A stretch of 60,412 bases of DNA from positions 1 through 60,412 of the IMG/VR virus record IMGVR_UViG_3300042945_001531. One strand, 5' to 3'. The position numbers were made by a program, and so were the translations under genes. Below the pieces are notes generated by a model. The model was given only the letters and a program-made list of their open reading frames with translations. It ran no database searches and was not told the DNA's origin. Shown in pieces: positions 1-8,571 of the stretch (position 1 is its first letter; every line of letters starts with the position of its first letter). Source of the DNA: a virus.

Positions 1-1052
1 AATTGTTGAACCACTCGTCCAGCCTTTGGAATTGCAACTGTTAAGTCTTCAATAGATACAACAGTTTGGTTTTCAACTGCGTTAAGGAAGTCAATCTTTT
101 TTGCTAAATCTTCTGCTGCTACACCAAATGCATTTGTAACAGAAATAGTTGTCTCAAGTGCCTGCTCCTGTTCAACACCACCAAGAACAGCAAGTCTTGT
201 TGCTTCGGTAACTTGTGCAGTAAGTTCTGCGCCCATCTTACCCATTGCTGCAGCATTTGCTGCCATCTCCATGGTTTTTTCTACCGCAACGCCATACTTA
301 GTATATTCTTTTGCAAGTGTCTGTATCTGCTTAACCATTGCGTCAGTTTCTTCTTGCGTAGTAAACATTTCACCATAAACACGCTTAAACCTAATTGCTT
401 GTTCTTCAAGTTTCATGAAGGTTTTTGCAGCAGTAGATCCAAGAAGCATAAGCGGAACTGTAAAACCAACCATTAACTGGCGACCAGCCCACTGCGTATT
501 CTTACCAAAATTTAATAGATTTGTTGAGCCCTGCTTTAGTAATTGATTTAATAATTGCTGACGCTGTGCTGCAATCTGTGTTTGTGTAGCAAGATTTTTC
601 ATGTCCAGCGTAAGCGGTCTTACAGCAATGGCTTGAAGGGCTCCATTTGCCCCACGACCCATCTTTATATACTGGGTCTGGATATCTTTTACACGCTCTC
701 GTGCAACTTTATTTATTGTTTCAAATTCAGACTTAAAAAGCCTACCGAAAGTTTTAGTGGCTGCTCCAGTATATCTAAAATATTCTCTGGAGGATAGTTT
801 ATTTTTTTCTAAAGCATTAGTAAAGTGCTCTGTGCTTGTAGCAACCGTTCTCATGGCTGCTTGGAATTGTCCAGTAGCATTTATGCTGTTCATCAAGTTT
901 TGTGCTTGATTTGCTGCTACCGCTGACGCTGCTGCGCCAGACTTTGACATCTGTGTGTGGAAGGCTGATATTTGACGCTGTAGAAGTTTTAAACTTGCTA
1001 AAGCATCTGACGTATCAATATTTACATGAATATTGGATTGAACATCAGCCAT
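1..1052 (-). CDS. Tape measure protein, N-terminal part (runs off left edge)
   Basis: The open frame begins at ATG 1050-1052 behind an AGAGGTG ribosome site and stays open to base 1, so only about 350 N-terminal residues are visible. They are Ala/Gln/Lys-rich and helical with few prolines. A segment near residues 155-170 (GRQLMVGFTVPLMLLGS) is followed by a TMP-like helical repeat. The gene follows two tail assembly chaperone-like genes, the canonical position of the tape measure that sets siphovirus tail length. The family call rests on position and composition. The rest of the gene lies outside the window. Confidence 0.85.
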   Translation of the reverse strand, partial: MADVQSNIHVNIDTSDALASLKLLQRQISAFHTQMSKSGAAASAVAANQAQNLMNSINATGQFQAAMRTVATSTEHFTNALEKNKLSSREYFRYTGAATKTFGRLFKSEFETINKVARERVKDIQTQYIKMGRGANGALQAIAVRPLTLDMKNLATQTQIAAQRQQLLNQLLKQGSTNLLNFGKNTQWAGRQLMVGFTVPLMLLGSTAAKTFMKLEEQAIRFKRVYGEMFTTQEETDAMVKQIQTLAKEYTKYGVAVEKTMEMAANAAAMGKMGAELTAQVTEATRLAVLGGVEQEQALETTISVTNAFGVAAEDLAKKIDFLNAVENQTVVSIEDLTVAIPKAGRVVQQ

Positions 1053-1070
1053 CCATCAACACCTCTTTAT

Positions 1071-1394
1071 TTAGTTATTTACAAGATTACCAAGTAGAGT
1101 TGCGTCTGAAAGTCTAATTCCAGATGCCTCTTCGACAATCTTATATACTGTAGGAAGATCTATATTTTCTTCTAGGGCTTCCTTGTCTTCCGCCAACTCT
1201 GGCTTGTATTGTTGCATTGCGATTTGTACACACTCCATAAGTAGAGTCATTGACTTTTCATTGTCTTCCGCTACTTTGGCGATATCTTCAAACTTCTTCA
1301 TAAACGGACGAAGTAGTGAGATCTTTAATGGTCTTACCTTGATCTTTGTTCCATCGATGAGAGTTACTGTCTTTTCTTCCGTGGCAGTTGCCAT
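1071..1394 (-). CDS. Tail assembly chaperone-like protein, short form
   Basis: A 107-residue acidic protein starting behind AAGGAGG. It carries a LIDGT motif near residue 13, then PLKIS and a DLPTVY motif near residue 80. These align in order with the N-terminal 105 residues of the upstream 226-residue gene (LIDGT, PLKIK, DLPTIY), so the two are paralogs. Placement between that paralog and the tape measure fits a gpG-type tail assembly chaperone that coats the tape measure during tail assembly. I saw no obvious slippery heptamer at its 3' end. Its own TGgTATAAT box lies about 28 bases upstream. Confidence 0.7.
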   Translation of the reverse strand: MATATEEKTVTLIDGTKIKVRPLKISLLRPFMKKFEDIAKVAEDNEKSMTLLMECVQIAMQQYKPELAEDKEALEENIDLPTVYKIVEEASGIRLSDATLLGNLVNN

Positions 1395-1421
1395 TTATTC
1401 CTCCTTATAAGGTTAAAGTTA

Positions 1422-1430
1422 ATTATACCA
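1422..1430 (-). promoter_or_regulatory. Extended -10 promoter (TGGTATAAT) for the short tail chaperone
   Basis: TGGTATAAT on the minus strand lies 27 bases before the ATG at 1394, with an AAGGAGG ribosome site between. No clear -35 is visible. Confidence 0.5.
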
Positions 1431-1451
1431 TAGCGGAGTCTATTTTTTTTG

Positions 1452-2132
1452 CTATTCTATAACCTCATAGGTTAGGCCCATTCCTATTCCAAAACCAGCC
1501 CTTTCTGCATTTTTACCCTGAAGTGCAAGGATATCATTTCCATTTTCTGCTGCACCTTTACTAAATACCCTAGCCTTCATATCTTCCCATTCATTACTAT
1601 TCCCTGAATTTTTATCAAGATCAACACCCTGCATAGCAGCAGCAAATTTTTTATCACTATAATCTAAATCTCTTTTAGCCTTAATCGTTGCAGTTAGTTC
1701 TGGCATTGACAAAGATTGTTCTAATTCCTCATAGTCTTTCCAAATGCCAATCAAAAACGCCTCTGCTTCTAATTTTGCTAAATCCAAAGTCTCCCAGGAA
1801 GATCCACTATCTACGGCTTGAGACTTTACTGGCTCTTCTGATTTTTGATTAATCTTAATTCCTGCTGCAATATCGATAACCTCATATATTGTTGGTAAGT
1901 CTAAATTGTCTTCAAGGTCATCTATAGTTTTTATATATGGAGCATATTGCTTCATTGCTACAAGGGCACAAAGAACCAAGATAGATATTGATTCATCATC
2001 TGTTTTTGCTAATTTTATTGTTTCAAATTTTGTTAAAAATTCTCTAAGATATTTTATTTTAAGTGGAGCAGCCTCAACTATTGTTCCATCAATCAGAGAA
2101 AAACTTTTCTTTTCATATACGCTTGTTGCCAT
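1452..2132 (-). CDS. Tail assembly chaperone-like protein, long form (G-T-like fusion in one frame)
   Basis: A 226-residue protein. Residues 1-105 form the same domain as the downstream 107-residue gene. Residues 110-226 form an extra acidic domain with a W-E-x-x-D-L-A-K-L-E-A segment and W-K-D-Y-E-E, reminiscent of the gpT-type extension normally made by a -1 frameshift. Here the extension is in frame, and a separate short form follows downstream. ATG is preceded by a TATACT box with a six-base gap, implying a leaderless message. The upstream gene is the major tail protein, separated by an intrinsic terminator. Confidence 0.65.
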   Translation of the reverse strand: MATSVYEKKSFSLIDGTIVEAAPLKIKYLREFLTKFETIKLAKTDDESISILVLCALVAMKQYAPYIKTIDDLEDNLDLPTIYEVIDIAAGIKINQKSEEPVKSQAVDSGSSWETLDLAKLEAEAFLIGIWKDYEELEQSLSMPELTATIKAKRDLDYSDKKFAAAMQGVDLDKNSGNSNEWEDMKARVFSKGAAENGNDILALQGKNAERAGFGIGMGLTYEVIE

Positions 2133-2138
2133 TATATA

Positions 2139-2147
2139 AGTATACCA
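2139..2147 (-). promoter_or_regulatory. Extended -10 promoter (TGGTATACT), leaderless for the long tail chaperone
   Basis: On the minus strand TGGTATACT ends six bases before the ATG at 2132. No ribosome site is present, so transcription should begin at or next to the start codon. Confidence 0.55.
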
Positions 2148-2152
2148 AATGG

Positions 2153-2182
2153 AAAAGCCCAGACCTTGTGAGTCTGGGCTAG
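2153..2182 (-). terminator. Intrinsic terminator after the major tail protein gene
   Basis: A perfect 9-bp stem (AGCCCAGAC/GTCTGGGCT, arms 2156-2164 and 2172-2180) with a 7-base loop is followed on the minus strand by TTTT. It sits 16 bases past the major tail protein stop. It probably limits read-through from this high-output gene into the chaperones, which have their own promoters. Confidence 0.8.
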
Positions 2183-2197
2183 TCCTATTAAGTTGTA

Positions 2198-2854
2198 TTA
2201 GTCGAGTGAACGATCTACGATTTTACCGTATGATGCGTCATCGTTTGGAAGGAGACGGAATGATACTTCAAACATTGAAGCCTCATCACGCTTTGCTGAT
2301 ACTGTAACATTCTCAATTGAGAGTGCACGATATGCAACATAGATTCTTTCCTTTGGAGTTGCTGAAGAACCAGATCCTGGTCCTACTGCTACTAGTCCAC
2401 GCTCTAGTGGAACGTCACCAATATCACCTGCGGACATCTTCAATGTTGAGAGTCCTGATGCTGATACTAGGTCTGTATCATCTGCTGCAATTGCAACTAG
2501 AAGATTTTCTAATGTTGCCTCTGCGAACGATGTATTTAGATTAACTGTCATACCTTGCTTGAATAGACGAGCAACGTCGAGAAGTTGATCTACTGCTACT
2601 TCACCGAAATCTGGCTGGAATGCGAGTTCCAAACCGTTCGATGTATAACCTACGTTTGTGTAATTTTCGTCATCGAGTGACAAAGTTTCCTTGTAGGATG
2701 TGGCGGATGCGGTCATTGCTGGAAGATCTAGTAACGCTTGTGCGTCAGTAATCTTTCCAGTTGATGAGTTGTATCCGATTGGACCTGCATTATGCGTAAA
2801 TAGTGCTGCTGCACCTACGATAATGTTACTACTTGAACCACGGCTGTATGCCAT
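2198..2854 (-). CDS. Major tail protein
   Basis: A 218-residue protein translated from an AGAGGTGAG ribosome site. It is rich in Ala, Ser, Val and Asp with a beta pattern and no membrane segment, as expected of a tail tube subunit. A motif YTNVGYTSNGLE near residue 65 and a C-terminal FEVSFRLLPND segment resemble actinophage major tail proteins. Its place between the tail terminator and the tail chaperones, plus its own terminator, supports the call. It forms the tail tube through which DNA passes. Confidence 0.75.
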   Translation of the reverse strand: MAYSRGSSSNIIVGAAALFTHNAGPIGYNSSTGKITDAQALLDLPAMTASATSYKETLSLDDENYTNVGYTSNGLELAFQPDFGEVAVDQLLDVARLFKQGMTVNLNTSFAEATLENLLVAIAADDTDLVSASGLSTLKMSAGDIGDVPLERGLVAVGPGSGSSATPKERIYVAYRALSIENVTVSAKRDEASMFEVSFRLLPNDDASYGKIVDRSLD

Positions 2855-2905
2855 ATATTCTCACCTCTTTCATTTTATTAAAAGGGGGTTTGTTTCCTCA
2901 CCATA

Positions 2906-2913
2906 ATTATACA
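2906..2913 (-). promoter_or_regulatory. Possible -10 box upstream of the major tail protein
   Basis: TGTATAAT on the minus strand lies about 50 bases before the start at 2854, leaving a leader with a good ribosome site. TG abuts the box without the usual extra base, so support is weaker than for the others. Confidence 0.35.
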
Positions 2914-2922
2914 GCCTTTTTA

Positions 2923-3519
2923 TTAGGGTATTAGGTCTGGGTATACAGCATGCCAGTCATAGTCTATGATCATCTTATTCCCCGCATAGGTGCGGGCTGT
3001 GCCAAAATCAATAATATCTCTTGTTTCTTCCAACTGGTATATTTTAAAGTTATGGAAATATGGCACATAGAATGTTCCGTGTCCAGGGATTGTGGCTTTT
3101 GGTCGCAAAGTAACTGGCTCTGTTTCTATGGATAGGTTTGATAATATCCATTCATTGATGTCTTCTGCTGACTCATCGCCACGATCTAAAAGGTCTTGAA
3201 TCTTTTGAGTTATTCTAATTAAATTTGGAACAGCATTTTCTTCTAAAGCATTAAAATAATAAAGTAATTGCTCACACTTGATATGTGGAAATGGCATTCT
3301 TCTCATTTTAAACATTCTATCATATATTGCAGCATTACCATTAAACACAAATACTCCAGGAGTTCCTTCTGTTAGATTGTTTATGGAAAACTCTTGAGCC
3401 AATCCAGCCATATCTGTTGGAACTGTTGGGAACATAGGGATTGCCCCAAAGTCTGGTCCAAGTTTTTGTTGTAAAAACGCATTTATAAATGATGGCGGAT
3501 GATCAATAACTACACTCAC
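2923..3519 (-). CDS. Putative tail terminator protein
   Basis: A 198-residue protein starting at GTG, overlapping the TGA of the gene before it (GTGA), so translation is probably coupled. No domain was recognised outright. Size, the position just before the major tail protein and the mixed alpha/beta character fit a tail terminator (gpU-type), which caps the finished tail tube and docks it to the head. A role as another neck protein is also possible. Confidence 0.5.
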   Translation of the reverse strand: MSVVIDHPPSFINAFLQQKLGPDFGAIPMFPTVPTDMAGLAQEFSINNLTEGTPGVFVFNGNAAIYDRMFKMRRMPFPHIKCEQLLYYFNALEENAVPNLIRITQKIQDLLDRGDESAEDINEWILSNLSIETEPVTLRPKATIPGHGTFYVPYFHNFKIYQLEETRDIIDFGTARTYAGNKMIIDYDWHAVYPDLIP

Positions 3520-4193
3520 TGAATACCAACTCCTGCGTTAGCAATCCAGCGGTAGCCTGTTGACAAACCTTTAGACCTGCCCAGTTTTTTGCCTGCTGCC
3601 ATATCTTTTCTATATACTATTGGATTCTCAAGATATCTAGCAATACCGCTTACTCTTAAAAATGCTTGAGATAAATATCTATTAAAGAACATATCAAATA
3701 CCTTTTCAAATCCACCTTGGACTTCTGTTCCTCCAGGATTATCTACCCTTACTTCATTTTTTGTAAACACTGTTTCTCCGTTATCTTCAAATACCAAGAC
3801 TTGTGCCACTCTTGGTCTAATCGTAACTGGAATGCCTTCTTCCATGATTCTTGCTTTATCATAAAACGGAGTCCTAGACCCATTTTTTATTGAGGTAGAT
3901 TGACGAAACGAAGACCTAAATGACAAACCTAGATTACTTGTTGTATATGATATATCATATAATCTTGCACTAGGGCTACCTGTCTGATTCCATTCATAAA
4001 CATGATGCAGCATATCTGGATTAACCCTAGCGTTAGAATCTATAAACTCTTTCATAAGTTCTACTGTTTCTACCCCTATTGTTTTTAGAAACACTGTCTT
4101 ACCTCTTTGTATGCCCTCCAAAAATCCCATAGAATAATCTACTATATTATTCATTTCTTTTTTAAATTGCGCTGAATTAAATACGGCTCTCAT
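3516..4193 (-). CDS. Putative head-tail or neck protein
   Basis: A 225-residue basic protein whose ATG overlaps the previous stop (ATGA). It has N-terminal helices, then a beta-rich middle (GIPVTIRPR, VLVFEDNGETVF). It sits between the putative stopper and the putative tail terminator, where HK97 gp10-type neck or tail-completion proteins are found. The assignment is by synteny only. No catalytic motif is visible. Confidence 0.5.
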   Translation of the reverse strand: MRAVFNSAQFKKEMNNIVDYSMGFLEGIQRGKTVFLKTIGVETVELMKEFIDSNARVNPDMLHHVYEWNQTGSPSARLYDISYTTSNLGLSFRSSFRQSTSIKNGSRTPFYDKARIMEEGIPVTIRPRVAQVLVFEDNGETVFTKNEVRVDNPGGTEVQGGFEKVFDMFFNRYLSQAFLRVSGIARYLENPIVYRKDMAAGKKLGRSKGLSTGYRWIANAGVGIQ

Positions 4194-4639
4194 ACATCAC
4201 CTGTCTGATTCTCGGATCTTCTAATTATCAACTTAAACGATTCTACTGTTCCAAATGGTCCAACAAATGGCTCATAGGTGGCAATCTCGAATAGGGTTCC
4301 CTTTCCTGATCTTGGTCCAGATGTTTCTATATAAATAAGATTACCTTCTTGATCTTTAATATCTGTTACAAGAATATTTGTTAAAGAGTTTTTATTATCT
4401 CTAGAAGATAGTCTTAAATCTGACTTTGCTCTCCCAATTAAAATAGTGTTTTGTGTTATGTTAACATTTGGTTTTACTTCTTCTTTAAAAGCAGAACCGC
4501 CTGCAGAAAAACTACAAGCAAATATTCTATCTAACACCCATTGCTTTTTTATTGCTCCAAAGTCACCTTGCTCAACGATTGGATGATATAAAGATGCCTG
4601 CATTGGAAACATAAAGTCTGGAGTTTCGCATATTGTCAT
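4190..4639 (-). CDS. Putative head-tail stopper
   Basis: A 149-residue, mostly beta protein containing DFGAIKKQWV and IGRAKSDLRL. The start forms a TAATG overlap with the upstream connector gene and the stop overlaps the next start, so it is embedded in a coupled neck operon. Size and order fit a head-tail stopper (SPP1 gp16/HK97 gp7 class). This is inference from position. Confidence 0.45.
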   Translation of the reverse strand: MTICETPDFMFPMQASLYHPIVEQGDFGAIKKQWVLDRIFACSFSAGGSAFKEEVKPNVNITQNTILIGRAKSDLRLSSRDNKNSLTNILVTDIKDQEGNLIYIETSGPRSGKGTLFEIATYEPFVGPFGTVESFKLIIRRSENQTGDV

Positions 4640-5520
4640 TACAACACCCCAAGTTTTGTAATAGACTTAGTATACTTTGAAAGCATCTTGTCTACAAGTA
4701 TATTTCCCGTTCCCTCGAAAAGACCTTTGTCAAACTGAATTTTATACTGATCTGTATTGTACGAAGAAATAAATCTCTTATAATAGTCCAACTTTCCACA
4801 GTCTATGTCGTGAACAAGCATCTCAGTTGCTTTTACGATATCTGATGGCACATTGGAATAACCGTACTCAACTGTTATTCTGTAGTCCCAGGTTTTACCA
4901 AATCCTCTGTAAATAAATTGTGGATCAAGAGAGTCTGAGGACGCTGCTGGTAGAACAAGTGGGGCTGACTCTGCACGATTAATATTGTCTGTTGACTTTT
5001 CAACAATTGCTGTTTTATCAGATGTTACTTCGTATTCTCTATCTGTTACCAATTTGTTATTTTCATAAACTGACAAAACCTTTTTTACATCATCCCAGAT
5101 AGGCAAATAGTCTGATCCAGTTCCTGTAAAATTTAAAACCTTTTTCTTATAATAAAAACCTTCTCCAACAATTGAATCAATTATTGCTCTTGCTATTCCT
5201 TCACTATCTGCATATGCAGCAATCTCAGAAGCAGTGCTTCCCTTTGTAGATGGATCTACATATGGTCTAGTTACCTCATATGTATCGTCAATAATAACAT
5301 CATCTATAATTTTTACTTCTACTCTGTATTCAGAGTCATATTTTCCAGGTAGATTTATTGTTAATGTATCTCCCGTTGAAAGTTCTGGAAACTCTAGTGT
5401 GGATACAGAAAGATCCGCCATATCAGTTACTAAAACAGTTACATCTTCATCGGTAATAGACGAAGGAATAGTGTAAGTAACTGGTATATCTGCGTATGGC
5501 GGAACTCTCAATATCTCCAT
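4639..5520 (-). CDS. Putative head-tail connector (adaptor)
   Basis: A 293-residue protein. Residues 1-90 look like an Ig-like beta domain (threonine- and valine-rich strands). The C-terminal 190 residues contain the helical SDIVKATEMLVHDIDCGKL segment typical of gp6/gp15-type connector helices. It is the first neck gene after the 135-residue protein, with only six bases between. It probably docks under the portal. The fused N-terminal beta domain is longer than in the simplest adaptors. Confidence 0.5.
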   Translation of the reverse strand: MEILRVPPYADIPVTYTIPSSITDEDVTVLVTDMADLSVSTLEFPELSTGDTLTINLPGKYDSEYRVEVKIIDDVIIDDTYEVTRPYVDPSTKGSTASEIAAYADSEGIARAIIDSIVGEGFYYKKKVLNFTGTGSDYLPIWDDVKKVLSVYENNKLVTDREYEVTSDKTAIVEKSTDNINRAESAPLVLPAASSDSLDPQFIYRGFGKTWDYRITVEYGYSNVPSDIVKATEMLVHDIDCGKLDYYKRFISSYNTDQYKIQFDKGLFEGTGNILVDKMLSKYTKSITKLGVL

Positions 5521-5526
5521 ACTAAA

Positions 5527-5934
5527 TTACCCTAAAACCTTTTTTACTTCTTCGGGTGTTGCAACACGGACATGTGAGCGAGTGAGCCACTTGTCTGCTT
5601 GCTCTTTTGTTACAATATTGTAACCTCTGTAAAGTGTTCCAACTTCTTCCCAACGAACATTCTTTGTTGAGTGAATGGCCACCTTGTCTCCATCTTGATT
5701 TGCTGGCTTAACAGTCTTCTTTGGACCGTCTGCTGCCATTGATCCAATAGCACCTGTATTTGTAAATCCTAGCGCTTGAACTGGTTCTGCTGCTGGCTCT
5801 TCAACCTTTGCTGGCGCCTCTACAACAACTGGCTCTACGACAGGCTCTGCAGCAGGCTCTACTGGTGTTTCAGCAACAATAGACTCTGGTGCATTTTCTA
5901 CTACGAATGGCTTGTTATATTCATTGTTTTCCAT
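5527..5934 (-). CDS. Small capsid-adjacent protein with Pro/Glu/Val-rich N-terminus
   Basis: A 135-residue protein not matched to a known family. Residues 20-52 are a PVEPAAEP-type Pro-Glu-Val-Ala stretch, probably disordered. The C-terminal 60 residues are compact, with NVRWEEVGTLYRGYNIV and a helix near VATPEEVKKVLG. It lies directly after the major capsid gene and before the connector, where decoration or head-completion proteins occur. A TGATATAAT box and an AAGGAGG site precede it. Confidence 0.5.
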   Translation of the reverse strand: MENNEYNKPFVVENAPESIVAETPVEPAAEPVVEPVVVEAPAKVEEPAAEPVQALGFTNTGAIGSMAADGPKKTVKPANQDGDKVAIHSTKNVRWEEVGTLYRGYNIVTKEQADKWLTRSHVRVATPEEVKKVLG

Positions 5935-5952
5935 AATATCCTCCTTGTTTGT

Positions 5953-5961
5953 ATTATATCA
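5953..5961 (-). promoter_or_regulatory. Extended -10 promoter (TGATATAAT) between capsid and neck genes
   Basis: TGATATAAT on the minus strand lies 18 bases before the start at 5934, with AAGGAGG in the short leader. It follows the capsid gene terminator, so the neck operon can be expressed independently. Confidence 0.5.
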
Positions 5962-5969
5962 CTAAAGTA

Positions 5970-6005
5970 TTAAGGGGGACAGGAGAGTGAACTCCCGCCC
6001 CCCAT
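5970..6005 (-). terminator. Probable terminator after the major capsid gene
   Basis: A GC-rich hairpin with outer arms of five Gs and five Cs and an inner GGGAG/CTCTCC pairing lies 20 bases past the capsid stop, followed on the minus strand by TTAAT. The T-tract is short, so termination may be partial. Confidence 0.55.
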
Positions 6006-6024
6006 AAAAGGTTACTGTTACAGA

Positions 6025-7158
6025 TTATGAATCTGAAGCAGCGTCAGCGAATGCAATTGCATCCTCTTCTTCCCATTGAATACCGAAGCGAACGAATACA
6101 GTATATTCAATTGTATCCTTCTTCGCTACGTACTCACGGTTTACAGTAATATCTCTCTGGAATCCCCAAACACGGTTGGCAGGGAATGTCAAATCGATAT
6201 AGCCTTCTGGGTAGTAAGGAACTTCTTGAACTTCAATTCCGAGAACACGAGTTGTACGTGCTCCACCGAATGTCTGTCCAATACCGTCGAGATAGTTCTG
6301 ACGGTTTGCTTGAGTGCTTCCTGGAACTTGTCCAGCAAACGCTTCAGCAACTGCATCTGCAAGTGTACCGTTGTTCTTAACGATTCCACCGAATGCGTCT
6401 GTACCTGCGTAGAACTTAAGATTGTTCTTAAGTGCACGGTACTTACGTGGCATTGCATTGATGATGCCCTGCATGACGCTAGGTGTCCAAGCATTATCTG
6501 CTACGGTCACTACTGACTCATGTGCATCTCCGTTTGTCTTTACCTTGTTGATAAAGCCTGGCATGATAGACAAGAATGCTCCTGTTGTACCATCACCATT
6601 GATAGCGAGATCTTCGATATCATTTGCGAATGCGTTGGTCATCAAGCGTACCAAGTGATCTTCTAGAGCATCACCTTCGACACCATCTTCCAAAGATTCT
6701 GCAGTTACTTCCCAATCAAGACGAATCTTCTTGGTAGTAAGTTCGACCTTGGAGAAGGTTGCGCCTGTGTTTGTGTAGTTACCAACTGCTTGCGCTGCTG
6801 CACGAATTACACGCTCACCTACGTTAATCTTCTCAAGTTCCATTGAGTTAGCCTTCATTGTTACACGACGGCCATCCTTTGCTAACACTGTAGCGTCCCA
6901 AACATAGTCGATAAAACGACGAGCCTGCTCGGGGCGCAAAATTCCAGAAGCCGCTGAACCACTAGGGTTAACAGCATTTGCTCCGCTAGTTGTTCCTAAC
7001 GTTGCTGTTGGAATGTTACCAAGTGTATCTGCACCTGGATTTGTTACTCCACCAATACCACCTGATGCGAATGCACCTTGGCCCTGGTAAAGTCCTGGTG
7101 CTGTTCCACCTAGATCTCCAGATGCGCCTGGTTGGTTTTTGATTATTTCTTCTGACAT
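6025..7158 (-). CDS. Major capsid protein (HK97 fold)
   Basis: The start at 7158 is chosen over the upstream in-frame ATG at 7185 because a strong AGGAGGTGACAAT site sits immediately before it. The protein of 377 residues has a Gly/Pro/Ala-rich N-terminal arm (about 65 residues). An E-loop-like and spine region follows (VGERVIRAAAQAVGNY near residue 105, DWEVTAESLEDG near residue 140). The C-terminus has NREYVAKKDTIEYTVFVRFG, typical of HK97-fold phage capsids. It lies directly after the protease-scaffold gene and has a terminator behind it, as expected for the most abundant virion protein. Confidence 0.85.
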   Translation of the reverse strand: MSEEIIKNQPGASGDLGGTAPGLYQGQGAFASGGIGGVTNPGADTLGNIPTATLGTTSGANAVNPSGSAASGILRPEQARRFIDYVWDATVLAKDGRRVTMKANSMELEKINVGERVIRAAAQAVGNYTNTGATFSKVELTTKKIRLDWEVTAESLEDGVEGDALEDHLVRLMTNAFANDIEDLAINGDGTTGAFLSIMPGFINKVKTNGDAHESVVTVADNAWTPSVMQGIINAMPRKYRALKNNLKFYAGTDAFGGIVKNNGTLADAVAEAFAGQVPGSTQANRQNYLDGIGQTFGGARTTRVLGIEVQEVPYYPEGYIDLTFPANRVWGFQRDITVNREYVAKKDTIEYTVFVRFGIQWEEEDAIAFADAASDS

Positions 7159-7181
7159 ATTGTCACCTCCTAGTGATTTGT

Positions 7182-8516
7182 TCATTTGAATAGATCGGCT
7201 GTTTTGAGGAAACTACCGCCCCATAGGGATTTTTCAACCATTTCAGGCTGAGACTGGAAGATATCGCCGATATCTCCAGACTTTCGGAATGCGGTGTCTG
7301 CTTCCACAGCGTCTACTCGTTTTCCAAATTCATTAAATTCACTTGTTACTGCTGCAATATCTTTTGCAACGGCATCAAATGAATCCTTAACAGTATCAAC
7401 ATCGACCTTTGTAGACTTAAGAAGTTCTACTTCTGCCTGCAAAGCCTTTACTGTTGACACTAGATCGCTAAAGGCTGATTCTAGAGTATTTTTCATTTCG
7501 GTAACTGCCTCAGCAATTACTTCTTCTGATTTAGATACTTCTACAACTGCCTCGGTTACTGTTTCAATTGCTTCAGCATCTTCTGCCTTAGTAATTTCTT
7601 CTGCCACGGCTTCTTCTGTCTTAACAACTTCAGTCGTTTCAACTTCGTCTGCCTTAGCAACTTGTTCAGCAACTTCTGCAACTGATGCATCTGCCTCTGG
7701 AGCGACCACAACATCTTCAACTACATCTGTCTTTTCAACTTGTGTCTTTGATTTTGTCATATGTTGTACCTCCTTGTTCATCTTAGAAGTATTAATGCCT
7801 TTAGCACTATCGACTAAGAATTTTATCATTGTTGTTTTTTCGTTATCCGTTTTCTCAACGAATCCTATATTTTCCATCTGCTCTCCGCTAACTGGGCTAA
7901 GTTCTGATTCATTTTCAGATGAGATTACTATGCCGTTTTCTTTGTCGTAAAAAACATTTTCTAGAACAGTTGAGTCTGCTTTAATAACATCTACGCCGTC
8001 AACTTTTTCAATCGATACAATGTTCGCAAATTGATTTGCTGGCGAATCAACCAGACTCAACTCTATTAGGTCATAGTCTTTAATAATTCTAATTGTAGAA
8101 TCAGACTTTTCATCATAACCATCATCCCATTTATTCATTTTACCGCCAATAGAAAAACCAGTAAGGGTTCCATCTAGAACTTTTTCCCATGTGTCTTGTG
8201 CGCCTTTTGATACGTATGCGGAGACAAAAACTCCAGAATAAAACTTCTTTGACTCTGGATCAAAATACTTGTCTTCCTTAAAATTAATCATTTTACCAAC
8301 AGCCAATGGTTGATGCATTTCACGAATGTTGCCTCTAAATTTTGCAAATGCCTTCATCGAAGCCTCTGAAGTAACAATATCCATCTGCTTATCTAGATTA
8401 TCTAGTGAGGCAAAGCCTGAAACAATGCGTCTTTCTTTATCTACCTTGCTAAAAGGCATTGAGAGACGAAGATTGTCCCCATCAGAATTCCAATGGGCTT
8501 TAGATATATTGGTCAC
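7182..8516 (-). CDS. Prohead protease fused to scaffold-like C-terminus
   Basis: Residues 1-170 resemble S78-type phage prohead proteases. They carry REMHQP (catalytic His candidate, near residue 67), GTLTGFSIGG (catalytic Ser candidate, near residue 122) and the family phrase ELSLVDSPANQF. Residues 250-430 are Glu/Val/Ala-rich, acidic and coiled-coil-like, fitting a scaffolding domain removed by self-cleavage. Two adjacent GTG codons (8519 and 8516) could start it. A TATAAT box ends exactly six bases before 8516, matching the leaderless spacing used elsewhere, so 8516 is preferred. It acts inside the procapsid. Confidence 0.8.
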   Translation of the reverse strand: MTNISKAHWNSDGDNLRLSMPFSKVDKERRIVSGFASLDNLDKQMDIVTSEASMKAFAKFRGNIREMHQPLAVGKMINFKEDKYFDPESKKFYSGVFVSAYVSKGAQDTWEKVLDGTLTGFSIGGKMNKWDDGYDEKSDSTIRIIKDYDLIELSLVDSPANQFANIVSIEKVDGVDVIKADSTVLENVFYDKENGIVISSENESELSPVSGEQMENIGFVEKTDNEKTTMIKFLVDSAKGINTSKMNKEVQHMTKSKTQVEKTDVVEDVVVAPEADASVAEVAEQVAKADEVETTEVVKTEEAVAEEITKAEDAEAIETVTEAVVEVSKSEEVIAEAVTEMKNTLESAFSDLVSTVKALQAEVELLKSTKVDVDTVKDSFDAVAKDIAAVTSEFNEFGKRVDAVEADTAFRKSGDIGDIFQSQPEMVEKSLWGGSFLKTADLFK

Positions 8517-8522
8517 CACTAT

Positions 8523-8528
8523 ATTATA
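8523..8528 (-). promoter_or_regulatory. TATAAT box for a leaderless GTG start of the protease gene
   Basis: TATAAT on the minus strand is six bases before the GTG at 8516 and only three before the GTG at 8519. There is no upstream TG here. A TGTCCGATTTG motif lies about 32 bases further upstream, between the portal stop and this box. Confidence 0.5.
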
Positions 8529-8571
8529 CCCTCCATTTTACACAAGTATCACATTCTGGACAAATCGGACA

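Noticed and set aside
1-900. Plus-strand frames in the tape measure region
   Set aside because: Shadows of the long minus-strand frame, which alone has a good start and coding pattern.
7294-7950. Plus-strand Ser/Thr/Ala-rich frame of 218 residues
   Set aside because: Antisense shadow of the low-complexity scaffold part of the protease gene.
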